Positions 18,620-27,652 of a stretch of DNA of 64,000 nt are shown here, one piece after another (position 1 is the stretch's first letter; each line of letters opens with the position of its first letter). Made by a program: the position numbers and the translations under genes. The notes beneath the pieces are model-generated. The model ran no database searches and was not told the DNA's origin. It saw only the letters and a list, made by a program, of their open reading frames with translations. Source of the stretch: Candidatus Pelagibacter communis (GTDB lineage Bacteria; Pseudomonadota; Alphaproteobacteria; Pelagibacterales; Pelagibacteraceae); NCBI RefSeq assembly GCF_001179845.1, contig NZ_CVSB01000006.1, positions 1 to 64,000 on the forward strand, read 5' to 3'.

Positions 18620-19294
18620 ATGATAAAAAATATATCAAATCTTGGTGACGCAGCTTTGTACTGTGATTTTGGTAATGAAGTAAATAAATCAATTAATTCA
18701 CAAGTAATAAAATATTTTAAAACTATTAAAAAAAAAAAATTTGAAGGGATAAATAATTTAACACCTTCTTATAATAAACTAATTATTTCTTATGATCTAA
18801 AAAAAACAAATTTTAAAGAAGTAAAAAATTATGTTGAAAATATAAATGCTCAAGACTCAAAAGATATAAATTCAAAAAAATTAGAAATACCAGTTTGTTG
18901 TCATGAAAATTTTTCAATGGACATTAAAAGATTGGAAGAAATATTAAAATTAAGTAGAGAAAAAATTTTAGAGAATTTTTTAAATAAGGAATATTTTTGT
19001 TACATGACAGGATTTATTGCAGGCATGCCTTTTCTTGGTGACTTAGATGAGAATATGAGAGCTCAACGTTTAGAGACTCCAAGAGTAAAAGTGCCAAAGG
19101 GATCTGTTGCATTAACTGAGCAATTTGCAAATATTTATACATTCGAAAGTCCAGGTGGATGGAATATTTTAGGAAACACACCTTTAGATGTCTTTGATAG
19201 TTCAAAAGAAGACAAACCAAATCTAATTAACCCAGGAGATACAGTAATTTTTAAGGAAATTACTTTAGATCAGTATAAAAATTATAATGAGTAG
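18620..19294 (+). CDS. pxpB: 5-oxoprolinase subunit B (KipI/AHS1 family)
   Basis: A 224-residue AHS1-domain protein. The N-terminal NLGDAALYCDFGNEV is the usual start, and the C-terminal GFIAGMPFLGDLDENM, PRVKVPKGSVALTEQFANIY and PGGWNILGNTPL are the cyclophilin-like AHS1 marks. With PxpC it forms the ATP-using part of 5-oxoprolinase. It overlaps pxpC by 8 bases. Confidence 0.92.
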   Translation: MIKNISNLGDAALYCDFGNEVNKSINSQVIKYFKTIKKKKFEGINNLTPSYNKLIISYDLKKTNFKEVKNYVENINAQDSKDINSKKLEIPVCCHENFSMDIKRLEEILKLSREKILENFLNKEYFCYMTGFIAGMPFLGDLDENMRAQRLETPRVKVPKGSVALTEQFANIYTFESPGGWNILGNTPLDVFDSSKEDKPNLINPGDTVIFKEITLDQYKNYNE

Positions 19295-20231
19295 TAATTA
19301 TCTAGATATAATCAGACCTGGAATTAATACTACCTTTCAAGATAAAGGCAGGGATCATCTTTATCATATTGGCATTCCATTTAGTGGTGCTATGGATAAT
19401 AGAAATTATCTTATAGCTAATAAACTTGTTAATAATAATTTAGAATCAGCAGTTATAGAGTTTGCGTATCAAGGTCCTCATATAAAATATTCAGGAGAGA
19501 AAATTAATTTTGCTGTGACTGGGGATGTAATTTTTTCCATTAAAAAAAAAGATACTGAAATTGAGGGCAAATGTTACGAAAGTTATCAAATTGAAAATGG
19601 AGATGAGATAAATGTCATATCTACAAATAAATCAGTTTATGGATATTTAGCATTAGGTGGAGAGTTCGATTTAAAATTTCAATGGAATAGTTGTTCTATA
19701 AATACGAAGGCAAACATTGGATCTAACGATGGAAAAAAATTAGATGTAGGGCAAAGAATTAATTTAAAAAAAATAAATTCAAATAAGGATATTAAAAAAA
19801 CTAATTACATTAATACCAAAATAGAAAACATAAGAGTGATCAAAGGCACTAATTTTGATTACTTTTCTGAAGAAGGTAAAAAAATATTTTATGAAAAGGA
19901 ATTCACAGTATCCAAACTTTCAGACAGAATGGGTATGAGACTAGAGGGACCTAAAATTGATAATATTGTGAATACCAACATAAAATCAGAGGGTTTGATT
20001 AAAGGTGTAATCCAAGTACCGGCAGATGGAAATCCAATTATAATGCTTTCAGATCATGGTACTATTGGCGGTTATCCAAAAATTGGAGTCGTGGCTAGTG
20101 TCGATTATGACCGATTAGTACAGATGTCTCCTGGTTCAAAAATAAAATTTAAAGATATTAATTTATCTGATGCAGAGACTCTATTTAAGTTATATGAGAT
20201 GGAAACTCAAAATTTACTATCACAAATTTAA
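19287..20231 (+). CDS. pxpC: 5-oxoprolinase subunit C (KipA/AHS2 family)
   Basis: A 314-residue AHS2-domain protein. The visible family blocks are IRPGINTTFQDKGR, GIPFSGAMDNRNYLIAN, VSKLSDRMGMRLEGP, EGLIKGVIQVPADGNPI and LSDHGTIGGYPKIGVV. It partners with PxpB. Its stop overlaps the start of an EamA transporter by one base, which may export or import a related amino acid, though this is only an inference from position. Confidence 0.92.
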   Translation: MSSNYLDIIRPGINTTFQDKGRDHLYHIGIPFSGAMDNRNYLIANKLVNNNLESAVIEFAYQGPHIKYSGEKINFAVTGDVIFSIKKKDTEIEGKCYESYQIENGDEINVISTNKSVYGYLALGGEFDLKFQWNSCSINTKANIGSNDGKKLDVGQRINLKKINSNKDIKKTNYINTKIENIRVIKGTNFDYFSEEGKKIFYEKEFTVSKLSDRMGMRLEGPKIDNIVNTNIKSEGLIKGVIQVPADGNPIIMLSDHGTIGGYPKIGVVASVDYDRLVQMSPGSKIKFKDINLSDAETLFKLYEMETQNLLSQI

Positions 20232-21103
20232 TGAATTTTTTATCAAAAATACCAGGTCCTTTTTTAGTTTTTTTAGGAGCTTGTGCATTAAGTTTTGGAG
20301 GTTTAATTGTTAAGTCTTTTGACGGATCTACACTTTGGCAAATATTATTTTGGAGATCACTTTTCTTTATTGGAGTAATTACAATTTTTTTAATCTTTAC
20401 TTACAAAGGAAAAATTTTTAGTGCTCTTTATAAATCTGGAATTCCAGGTTTATTCGGAGGTATAATTTTATCCATTGGATTTGCTAGCTATGTATTTGCT
20501 ATGTACGAAACAACAGTAGCTAATGCAAACTTTATAATACAAACTCAAGCTTTGTTTTTAGCAATTTTTGGTTACGTATTTTTAAAAGAAAAAATTTCAA
20601 AAATTACATTAACTTGCATTATTACAGCAGTAGCTGGTATCATTTTAATGTTGGGAAGTTCACTAACACCAGGTCAAATGACTGGAAACTTAGTTGCATT
20701 TATTATGCCGATATCATTTGCAATCTTAATTTTAATTGTCAGAAAATATCCAAAAGTCGACATGATACCTTTGCAATTGGTTGCTGGAATTTTTGCAACA
20801 CTAATAGGTTTGTTCATGTCACCGAGTATTTTGGTTTCAACAAATGATATTTTTTTAGGTTTTATTGCAGGATTTTTTCAAGTCGGACTTGGATTTATAC
20901 TTATAACAATTGGAGCAAGATCAACTCCTTCAGCATTTGTTGGAATCATTATGTTAACTGAAGCTGTTCTAGGACCCATGTGGGCATGGATGTTTGCAAA
21001 CGAAAACCCACCACTTACTGTACTTTTCGGGGGAGCCGTAGTTATAACAGCAGTAGTTATACAGTTTTTGTCTCCATTACTTGTTAAAAAACTAGCCAAA
21101 TAA
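20231..21103 (+). CDS. EamA-family (DMT superfamily) transporter
   Basis: A 290-residue membrane protein with about ten hydrophobic helices in two EamA repeats. Typical marks are LWQILFWRSLFFIGVI in the first half, FLKEKISKITLTCI, and ILTEAVLGPMWAW-like LTEAVLGPMWAWMFANE in the second. DMT carriers usually export amino acids or other metabolites, but direction and substrate are unknown here. It is translationally coupled to pxpC (TAATG). Two other EamA genes occur at 41996 and 53241. Confidence 0.88.
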   Translation: MNFLSKIPGPFLVFLGACALSFGGLIVKSFDGSTLWQILFWRSLFFIGVITIFLIFTYKGKIFSALYKSGIPGLFGGIILSIGFASYVFAMYETTVANANFIIQTQALFLAIFGYVFLKEKISKITLTCIITAVAGIILMLGSSLTPGQMTGNLVAFIMPISFAILILIVRKYPKVDMIPLQLVAGIFATLIGLFMSPSILVSTNDIFLGFIAGFFQVGLGFILITIGARSTPSAFVGIIMLTEAVLGPMWAWMFANENPPLTVLFGGAVVITAVVIQFLSPLLVKKLAK

Positions 21104-21105
21104 AT

Positions 21106-21135
21106 TTCACATAAACATTTTAAATGTGTTATAAA
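21106..21135 (+). promoter_or_regulatory. gcvTHP promoter
   Basis: TTCACA (21106-21111), 18-bp spacer, TATAAA (21130-21135). The predicted start of transcription coincides with the first stem of the riboswitch (about 21142). The spacer holds a small inverted repeat, ACATTT-T-AAATGT (21115-21127), which could be an operator or chance in AT-rich DNA. Confidence 0.6.
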
Positions 21136-21141
21136 TTTATA

Positions 21142-21295
21142 TACGGGAGAGACTACTTTTGTAGCGCCGAAGGAGCAACCACCCCGGAAACTCTCAGGCA
21201 AAAGGACCGTACATATTAACTCTGGAAAGAGAATTATTCTCGCCGACGGAGCAAATCTCTCAGGCACCAAGACAGAGGGGGCAAAGAAGAGTTAA
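21142..21295 (+). ncRNA. Tandem glycine riboswitch (two gcvT-type aptamers)
   Basis: Two aptamers in series. The first (21142-21211) closes with TACGG/CCGTA and holds GGGAGAGAC, GCGCCGAAGGAGCAA and CTCTCAGGCAAAAGGACC. The second (21216-21295) closes with an 8-bp stem TTAACTCT/AGAGTTAA and holds GCCGACGGAGCAA, CTCTCAGGCACCAAGACAG and GGGGGCAAAGAAG. These are the known glycine aptamer signatures. The 3' strand of the second closing stem ends one base before the gcvT ATG, so it includes any ribosome site. Glycine riboswitches ahead of gcvT are known in SAR11. Confidence 0.95.
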
Positions 21296-21296
21296 T

Positions 21297-22400
21297 ATGG
21301 AAATAAAAAAAACATCACTAAATAAACTTCATCAAAGTAACAACGCTAAGTTTGTTGAATTTGCTGGCTATGAAATGCCTATTCAGTATAGCAAAGGTAT
21401 TATTGAAGAGCACAAATTCACAAGATCGCATTCTGGAATTTTTGATGTATCACATATGGGCCAACTATTCATTTATGGAGATGAAACTTTAACAGAAGAA
21501 TTAGAAAAAATTTTTCCATTAGATTTAAAAAATCTAAAACAAAACTGCTCTAAGTATAGTTTTTTAATGAATGAGGATGCGGGAATTTATGATGATTTAA
21601 TCATCACCAAAATAGAAGAAGGGTATTTAATTATCTTAAATGCTGCATGTAAAGATAAAGATTTTGAGATTTTATCTAATTTACTAGGTTCGAAATTTAA
21701 AATGAATTTAGATAACAATAGATCTTTGATTGCAATTCAAGGACCTAAGTCTGTTGAAATTTTAAACTCAATTATAAATGGGGTTGATCAACTAAATTTT
21801 ATGACAGGAAATTGGTTCGATTCTGATAATCAAAAATTATTTGTTACAAGATCAGGTTATACAGGGGAAGATGGATTTGAAATTTCAATTTCTAACGATA
21901 AAGCTGAAAAATTCGTTGAAAATTTAATAAAAAAGGGAGCACAACTTATAGGACTTGGGGCAAGAGATACCTTGAGATTAGAGGCTGGATTATGTTTATA
22001 TGGTCATGAATTAGATATTAACAAAACACCAGTTGAGGCAAACCTTAGATGGGCAATCTCAAAATCTAGATTATCAAACGGAGGTTTTATTGGATCGAAA
22101 AAAATTATGAACCAAATGCAAGATGGAGCAAGCCAAATAAGAGTAGGGATTAAACCCGAAGGTAGATTGATTGCTAGAGAAAAAACTAAAATATTTGATG
22201 ATACAGATACACAAATCGGTGAGATAACTAGTGGCACGTTTGGACCAAGTGTAAATGGTCCTATAGCGATGGGCTATGTTAATAAAGAGTTTTCAAAAGT
22301 TGATACTAAAATTTTGCTTGAGGTAAGAGGGAAAAAACATCCAGCAAATGTTTGCGCATTACCATTTTATAAAAAAAATTATGTGAAAGGAGTAAATTAA
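21297..22400 (+). CDS. gcvT: Glycine cleavage system aminomethyltransferase (T protein)
   Basis: A 367-residue tetrahydrofolate-dependent aminomethyltransferase that moves the methylene group of glycine to folate and releases ammonia. Visible are [47 protein letters not shown], and [19 protein letters not shown]. The C-terminal barrel includes [20 protein letters not shown]. The start is fixed by the riboswitch that ends one base upstream. gcvH follows with a TAATG junction. Confidence 0.96.
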   Translation: MEIKKTSLNKLHQSNNAKFVEFAGYEMPIQYSKGIIEEHKFTRSHSGIFDVSHMGQLFIYGDETLTEELEKIFPLDLKNLKQNCSKYSFLMNEDAGIYDDLIITKIEEGYLIILNAACKDKDFEILSNLLGSKFKMNLDNNRSLIAIQGPKSVEILNSIINGVDQLNFMTGNWFDSDNQKLFVTRSGYTGEDGFEISISNDKAEKFVENLIKKGAQLIGLGARDTLRLEAGLCLYGHELDINKTPVEANLRWAISKSRLSNGGFIGSKKIMNQMQDGASQIRVGIKPEGRLIAREKTKIFDDTDTQIGEITSGTFGPSVNGPIAMGYVNKEFSKVDTKILLEVRGKKHPANVCALPFYKKNYVKGVN

Positions 22401-22780
22401 TGAGTGAAGTAAAATTTTCAAAAGAACATGAGTGGATTACTTTAGAGGGAGATGTAGCCACAATAGGAATTACAAAACATGCAACAGAAATGCTTGGAGA
22501 CATCGTTTTTGCAGAACTTCCTGAAAAAGGATCTAATGTTGAAAAAGATGGTACTGCAGGAGTGGTAGAATCTACGAAAGCTGCTAGTGATGTTTATACT
22601 CCAGTTAGTGGTGAAGTAGTAGATACTAATCAAGCTATTGTAGATGATCCTTCTAAAATTAATGAAGATCCAGAGGGTTCAGCATGGTTTTTTAAACTTA
22701 AAATGAAAGATCAATCCGAAATGGATAGTCTTATGAACAAAGAAGAATACGATAAATTTGCAAAGGAGAGTGCTAGCTAA
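22400..22780 (+). CDS. gcvH: Glycine cleavage system H protein
   Basis: A 126-residue lipoyl carrier protein that shuttles the aminomethyl group between P, T and L proteins. The lipoylation site is K60 in [18 protein letters not shown]. The N-terminal [19 protein letters not shown] and the C-terminal WFFKLKM are standard. It sits between gcvT and gcvP with one-base overlaps on both sides. Confidence 0.97.
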   Translation: MSEVKFSKEHEWITLEGDVATIGITKHATEMLGDIVFAELPEKGSNVEKDGTAGVVESTKAASDVYTPVSGEVVDTNQAIVDDPSKINEDPEGSAWFFKLKMKDQSEMDSLMNKEEYDKFAKESAS

Positions 22781-25650
22781 TGTTACATAATTCTCAAAAA
22801 GATTTTTTAAAAAGGCACATTGGACCTTCAGATGAAGATCAAAATAAAATGCTTAAGGAACTTAATTACAAATCACTTGATGATTTAATCAAAAGTACAG
22901 TTCCAGAAAAAATCCAATTGAAAGATGAATTAAATATTGGAGAATCTAATTCAGAATATGAAGCATTAAGAAAATTAAAAGCAATTTCAAAAAAAAATCA
23001 AATTTACTCTAACTTTATAGGAATGGGTTATTATGGAACTTACACACCATACGTAATTCTAAGAAATATTTTAGAAAATCCAGGTTGGTACACTTCTTAT
23101 ACACCTTATCAACCCGAGGTAGCTCAAGGAAGATTGGAAATGCTGCTTAATTTCCAACAAATGATAGTTGATTTTACAGGAATGGATATTGCAAATGCAT
23201 CTTTATTAGATGAAGGAACAGCAGCTGCAGAAGCAATGGGATTAAGTCATAGATTAAATAAAAAAGATAGTAATTTAGTTTTTGTCTCAGAAAATTGTCA
23301 CCCACAAACAATAGATGTAATCCAAACAAGAGCAGAACCAATGGGATTAAAAGTTCTTGTCGGAAATGAAGATGAAGTATTAGATCAATTAAAGGAAGAT
23401 TTAGTTTGTGGTATATTACAATATCCGGGAACTTTAGGAGATATAAAAGATCCTAGTGAAGCGATTAGTAAAATTCATAAAAAAAATGGTAAAGCAATAT
23501 TAGCTTGTGATTTATTAGCACTTGCTAAATTAAAAACACCAAGAGAATTAGGAGCAGACATTGCTGTAGGAAGTTCTCAAAGATTTGGAATTCCAATGGG
23601 TTACGGTGGACCTCATGCAGCCTTCTTTGCAACTAAAGATGAATATAAAAGATCTATGCCTGGAAGAATTGTAGGGGTCTCTGTTGATAGACATGGAAAC
23701 AAAGCTTACAGATTATCATTACAAACTAGGGAACAACATATAAGAAGAGATAAAGCTACAAGTAATATTTGTACTGCCCAAGCTTTATTAGCTATTGTTT
23801 CAGCCGCATATGCCATTTACCACGGACCAGATGGAATAAAAACTATTGCTGAGAGAGTTTCTCAATTAGCTAAAAATTTTGCAGATAAATTGAAACAATC
23901 TGGATATGAAATTTATTCAGATCATTTCTTTGACACAGTTACAATTGTAACAAAAGATAAAACGGATCAAATTTATAAAAATGCTTTAGATCAAAAGGTA
24001 AACATTAGAAGAGTAAATTCTGAAATGTTGGCAGTTTCTTTTGATGAAAAGAAAAATGTTTATAGAGTAAATCAATTGTTGAAAATTTTTAATGCAGCTG
24101 AATCAATTAAAAAAGAAGACCCAACAGTAAGTTTACCTAATTTACCAAAAAATTTATTAAGAACTTCAAAATATTTAGAACATCCTGTTTTTAATTCATA
24201 TCACTCAGAAACTGAGATGCTTAGATATTTAAAAAAGTTAGAAGATAAAGATATAGCTTTAAATAGAACTATGATTGCACTTGGTTCATGTACTATGAAA
24301 TTAAACGCTACTGCAGAAATGATACCTATTTCGTGGAGAGAATTAGCAGAGCCTCATCCATTTGTACCTATTGAGCAGATGGAAGGATATAGAGATTTAT
24401 TCACTGATCTTAAAAATTGGCTAAGATCAATTACAGGTTTTTCTGGTGTTTCGCTTCAACCAAATGCAGGCGCCCAAGGCGAATATGCAGGATTAATGGT
24501 GATTAGAAAGTATCATTTAGATAGAGGTGAAGAAAACAGGAATATATGTTTAATACCAAGCTCAGCACATGGAACTAATCCTGCTAGTGCACAAATGGTT
24601 GGAATGAAAGTTGTCGTTGTTGATTGTGATAAAGAAGGAAATGTTGATTTTGAGGATTTAAAGAAAAAAGCAGAAATGCACTCTGAAAATCTTGGAGCAT
24701 TAATGGTCACTTATCCATCTACTCACGGAGTATTTGAAGAAAAAATTACAGATATATGTGAGTTGATTCATAAACATGGTGGCCAAGTTTATATGGATGG
24801 TGCAAATTTAAACGCGCTTGTTGGTATAGCAAGACCTGGAAATTTTGGTCCAGATGTTTGTCACATAAACTTACACAAAACATTCTGTATTCCACATGGC
24901 GGTGGAGGACCAGGTATGGGGCCAATTGCATGTAAAAGACATTTACAAGTTTATTTGCCTAATCATCCAGTTGTTAAGGACTGTGGACCTGCCACAGGAA
25001 TAGGAGCAGTTTCAGCAGCACCTTGGGGAAGTTCAAGTATTTTATCAATTTCATGGATGTATATTAAAATGATGGGTTCTGAAGGTTTAAAATTAGCTAC
25101 TCAAATTGCAATACTAAATGCAAATTATATAGCTCATAGACTTAAAGATCATTACCCAATTCTATATAAAGGTTCAAACGGTAATGTAGCTCATGAATGT
25201 ATTATTGATATTCGATCTATTAAAACTGAAACAGGGATTACTGAAGAAGATATAGCTAAAAGATTAATCGATTATGGTTTTCATGCACCAACAATGTCAT
25301 GGCCGGTAGCAGGCACAATGATGATTGAACCAACTGAAAGTGAAAGCTTGTCCGAACTAGATAGATTTTGTGATACTTTGATTAGCATTAAATCAGAAAT
25401 AGATATGATCAAATCAGGAAAATTTGATAAAGTTGATAATCCAATTAAAAATGCACCTCATACAGATATTGAATTAGCTTCAGATGAATGGAGTCATAAA
25501 TATTCAAGAGAGCAAGCTGCGTATCCTGCAAAATTCTTAAAAGCAAATAAATTTTGGCCTCCAGTTGCAAGAGTTGATAACGTATACGGAGATAAAAATA
25601 TTTTTTGTACTTGTCCAAGCATGGATGAGTTTAAAGAAGATGCAGCATAA
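22780..25650 (+). CDS. gcvP: Glycine dehydrogenase (decarboxylating), P protein
   Basis: A 956-residue fused alpha-beta P protein that decarboxylates glycine with pyridoxal phosphate. N-terminal FLKRHIGPSDEDQNKML and FIGMGYYGTYTPYVI mark the first half; the second half has the PLP lysine K700 in NLHKTFCIPHGGGGPGMGP. Length agrees with one-chain P proteins. It ends the riboswitch-controlled operon; the L protein is not in the window. An FAD enzyme follows 6 bases later on the same strand, so read-through is possible. Confidence 0.97.
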   Translation: MLHNSQKDFLKRHIGPSDEDQNKMLKELNYKSLDDLIKSTVPEKIQLKDELNIGESNSEYEALRKLKAISKKNQIYSNFIGMGYYGTYTPYVILRNILENPGWYTSYTPYQPEVAQGRLEMLLNFQQMIVDFTGMDIANASLLDEGTAAAEAMGLSHRLNKKDSNLVFVSENCHPQTIDVIQTRAEPMGLKVLVGNEDEVLDQLKEDLVCGILQYPGTLGDIKDPSEAISKIHKKNGKAILACDLLALAKLKTPRELGADIAVGSSQRFGIPMGYGGPHAAFFATKDEYKRSMPGRIVGVSVDRHGNKAYRLSLQTREQHIRRDKATSNICTAQALLAIVSAAYAIYHGPDGIKTIAERVSQLAKNFADKLKQSGYEIYSDHFFDTVTIVTKDKTDQIYKNALDQKVNIRRVNSEMLAVSFDEKKNVYRVNQLLKIFNAAESIKKEDPTVSLPNLPKNLLRTSKYLEHPVFNSYHSETEMLRYLKKLEDKDIALNRTMIALGSCTMKLNATAEMIPISWRELAEPHPFVPIEQMEGYRDLFTDLKNWLRSITGFSGVSLQPNAGAQGEYAGLMVIRKYHLDRGEENRNICLIPSSAHGTNPASAQMVGMKVVVVDCDKEGNVDFEDLKKKAEMHSENLGALMVTYPSTHGVFEEKITDICELIHKHGGQVYMDGANLNALVGIARPGNFGPDVCHINLHKTFCIPHGGGGPGMGPIACKRHLQVYLPNHPVVKDCGPATGIGAVSAAPWGSSSILSISWMYIKMMGSEGLKLATQIAILNANYIAHRLKDHYPILYKGSNGNVAHECIIDIRSIKTETGITEEDIAKRLIDYGFHAPTMSWPVAGTMMIEPTESESLSELDRFCDTLISIKSEIDMIKSGKFDKVDNPIKNAPHTDIELASDEWSHKYSREQAAYPAKFLKANKFWPPVARVDNVYGDKNIFCTCPSMDEFKEDAA

Positions 25651-25656
25651 TAATTA

Positions 25657-26895
25657 ATGAAAATTGCTGTTGTTGGCTCAGGTATTTCTGGATTAAGTGC
25701 AGCTTATTATTTATCTAAAAAACATCATGTAGATCTTTTCGAGCGAGAAGATCATTTTGGTGGACACTCTCATACAATAGATATTTTTTTTCATGAAAAA
25801 AAAGTTTCTGTAGATATTGGTTTCATTGTTTTTAATTTTCAAACCTATCCAAATTTAATTAATTTTTTTGAGGAAAATGATATTCAAATTGAAAAAAGCA
25901 ATATGTCTTTTTCAGTTTCTGTAGATAATACAAACTTTGAATATTGTGGAAAAGGGTTGAGTGGAATTTTCTCAAATAAATCAAATTTGTTTAACATAGA
26001 GTTCTTAAAAATGTTTTTTGATATAATTAAATTTTACAAAAAAAGTGATCAAGTAAATGTATCAAATGATAAAATTACTTTAGGTGAATATTTAAAAATT
26101 AATAAATTATCAAAAACATTTGTTGATTATCATATAATACCAATGGTATCTGCAATTTGGTCTATGCCTCCTTATGAAGCGAGTAAGATGCCAATTAGTT
26201 TCTTTCTTAAATTTTTCCAAAATCATGGTTTGTTTAAATTGAAAAATAGACCGCAGTGGTACACAGTAACCAATAGAAGCAGAACTTATGTTAGTAAAAT
26301 ACTTTCTCAAATAAGTGGTGAACACTACAAAAATTACAAAGTAGCAAGAGTTAAAAGAAAATCATCAGGATTAGACCTATACTATGGCGGAGACAGCGAA
26401 TTTTTTGATTATGATAAAGTAGTTTTGGCAACACATGCTGATGAAGCCTTAAAGTTAATAGAAAATCCAACTGAGGATGAGATAAATATTCTATCGAATT
26501 TTAGTTACAAAGAAAATATAGCTTACATACATACAGATCAGCGGGCCATGCCAAAAAATAAAAAAGCTTGGTCTTCTTGGAATTCATCAATAGATGACAA
26601 GAATTTAGAGAAAAATTCAATAACCTACTGGTTAAATTTATTACAAAATTTAAAGTGTGATGAAAATATTTTCTTAACACTAAATCCTTACTTCAATATT
26701 GATGAGAAAAAAATATTGAGAAAAGTAAAATTTACACATCCATATTACGATCAAAAAGCATTAGATGCTCAATCAGAGCTTATTAAAATACAAAATCAAA
26801 AAGATTTACTTTTTTGTGGCAGTTATTTTGGTTACGGATTTCATGAAGATGGAATAAAATCATCTATTGAAATGCTGAAAAACCTTAATGATTAG
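25657..26895 (+). CDS. FAD-dependent amine-oxidase-fold protein of the DUF1365/CFA cluster
   Basis: A 412-residue flavoprotein. The N-terminal dinucleotide fold is AVVGSGISGLSAAYYLSK followed by the second FAD contact FEREDHFGGHSHT. Middle blocks DIGFIVFNFQTYPNL and SAIWSMPPYEASKMP and the end GSYFGYGFHEDGI are typical of the NAD/FAD-binding protein found next to DUF1365 and cyclopropane synthase genes. In Rhodobacter, related clusters act on unsaturated acyl chains in the response to singlet oxygen; an acyl-chain desaturase or oxidase role here is inference. It overlaps the DUF1365 gene by 8 bases. Confidence 0.85.
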   Translation: MKIAVVGSGISGLSAAYYLSKKHHVDLFEREDHFGGHSHTIDIFFHEKKVSVDIGFIVFNFQTYPNLINFFEENDIQIEKSNMSFSVSVDNTNFEYCGKGLSGIFSNKSNLFNIEFLKMFFDIIKFYKKSDQVNVSNDKITLGEYLKINKLSKTFVDYHIIPMVSAIWSMPPYEASKMPISFFLKFFQNHGLFKLKNRPQWYTVTNRSRTYVSKILSQISGEHYKNYKVARVKRKSSGLDLYYGGDSEFFDYDKVVLATHADEALKLIENPTEDEINILSNFSYKENIAYIHTDQRAMPKNKKAWSSWNSSIDDKNLEKNSITYWLNLLQNLKCDENIFLTLNPYFNIDEKKILRKVKFTHPYYDQKALDAQSELIKIQNQKDLLFCGSYFGYGFHEDGIKSSIEMLKNLND

Positions 26896-27652
26896 TTCTT
26901 GTATATATAATGGAAATGTAATCCATAAGAGATTTAAACCAAAAGAACATTTTTTTAAATATAAAGTATTTTCATTATTTATAGATCTATCAGAGCTAAA
27001 TGAGCTTGATGATAAATTAAAATTTTTTTCATTAAATAAATTTAATCTTATTAGTTTTTACGAGAAAGATCATGGTGATCGTGATGGGTCATCTCTTTTT
27101 GAATGGGTAAAAAAAAATCTAATTAATAACGAAATCAGTGCAGACAACATAAAAGTTAAACTTTTATGCTATCCAAGAATATTAGGTTATGTTTTTAATC
27201 CACTAAGTATTTTTTTTGTATATGATAGAAATGATAATTTAATTTCTATTTTATATGAAGTTAAGAATACATTTGGTGAGCAACACACATATGTTTTTAA
27301 AGTAAAGGGACAAAATAAATTAATTCAAAATAATTGCTCAAAGAAATTTCATGTTTCACCATTTATTGAAATGGATTGTAATTATTTTTTTAGGATATTA
27401 AATCCAGAGCATAAGTTGTCAGTTGTAATTGATCAATACGATCAAGAAGGAAAAATTCTTTTTGCATCTCAAGATGGTGAAAGATCTGATTTGACAAGTA
27501 AAAACTTAATGAATTCTTATCTTAAACACCCTTTAATGACGTTTAAAATTATCTCTGCGATACATTTTGAAGCGTTTAAATTGTGGATTAAAGGAATTAA
27601 ATTTATAAAGAAAAAATTTAAAATTAAAAATAATATAACAGTAGAAAATTAA
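26888..27652 (+). CDS. DUF1365 protein
   Basis: A 254-residue member of DUF1365. The family start SCIYNGNVIHKRFKPKEHFF, the block DHGDRDGSSLFEWVK, CYPRILGYVFNPLSIFFVY, and EVKNTFGEQHTYVF are clear. The biochemical role is not firmly established; it nearly always travels with the FAD protein before it and the fatty-acid cyclopropane synthase after it, so a step in membrane-lipid modification is likely. The junction with cfa is TAATG. Confidence 0.88.
   Translation: MISSCIYNGNVIHKRFKPKEHFFKYKVFSLFIDLSELNELDDKLKFFSLNKFNLISFYEKDHGDRDGSSLFEWVKKNLINNEISADNIKVKLLCYPRILGYVFNPLSIFFVYDRNDNLISILYEVKNTFGEQHTYVFKVKGQNKLIQNNCSKKFHVSPFIEMDCNYFFRILNPEHKLSVVIDQYDQEGKILFASQDGERSDLTSKNLMNSYLKHPLMTFKIISAIHFEAFKLWIKGIKFIKKKFKIKNNITVEN

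Noticed and set aside
20878-21270. Minus-strand frame across the glycine riboswitch
   Set aside because: It runs through the EamA gene and both aptamers; the aptamer signatures explain the sequence.
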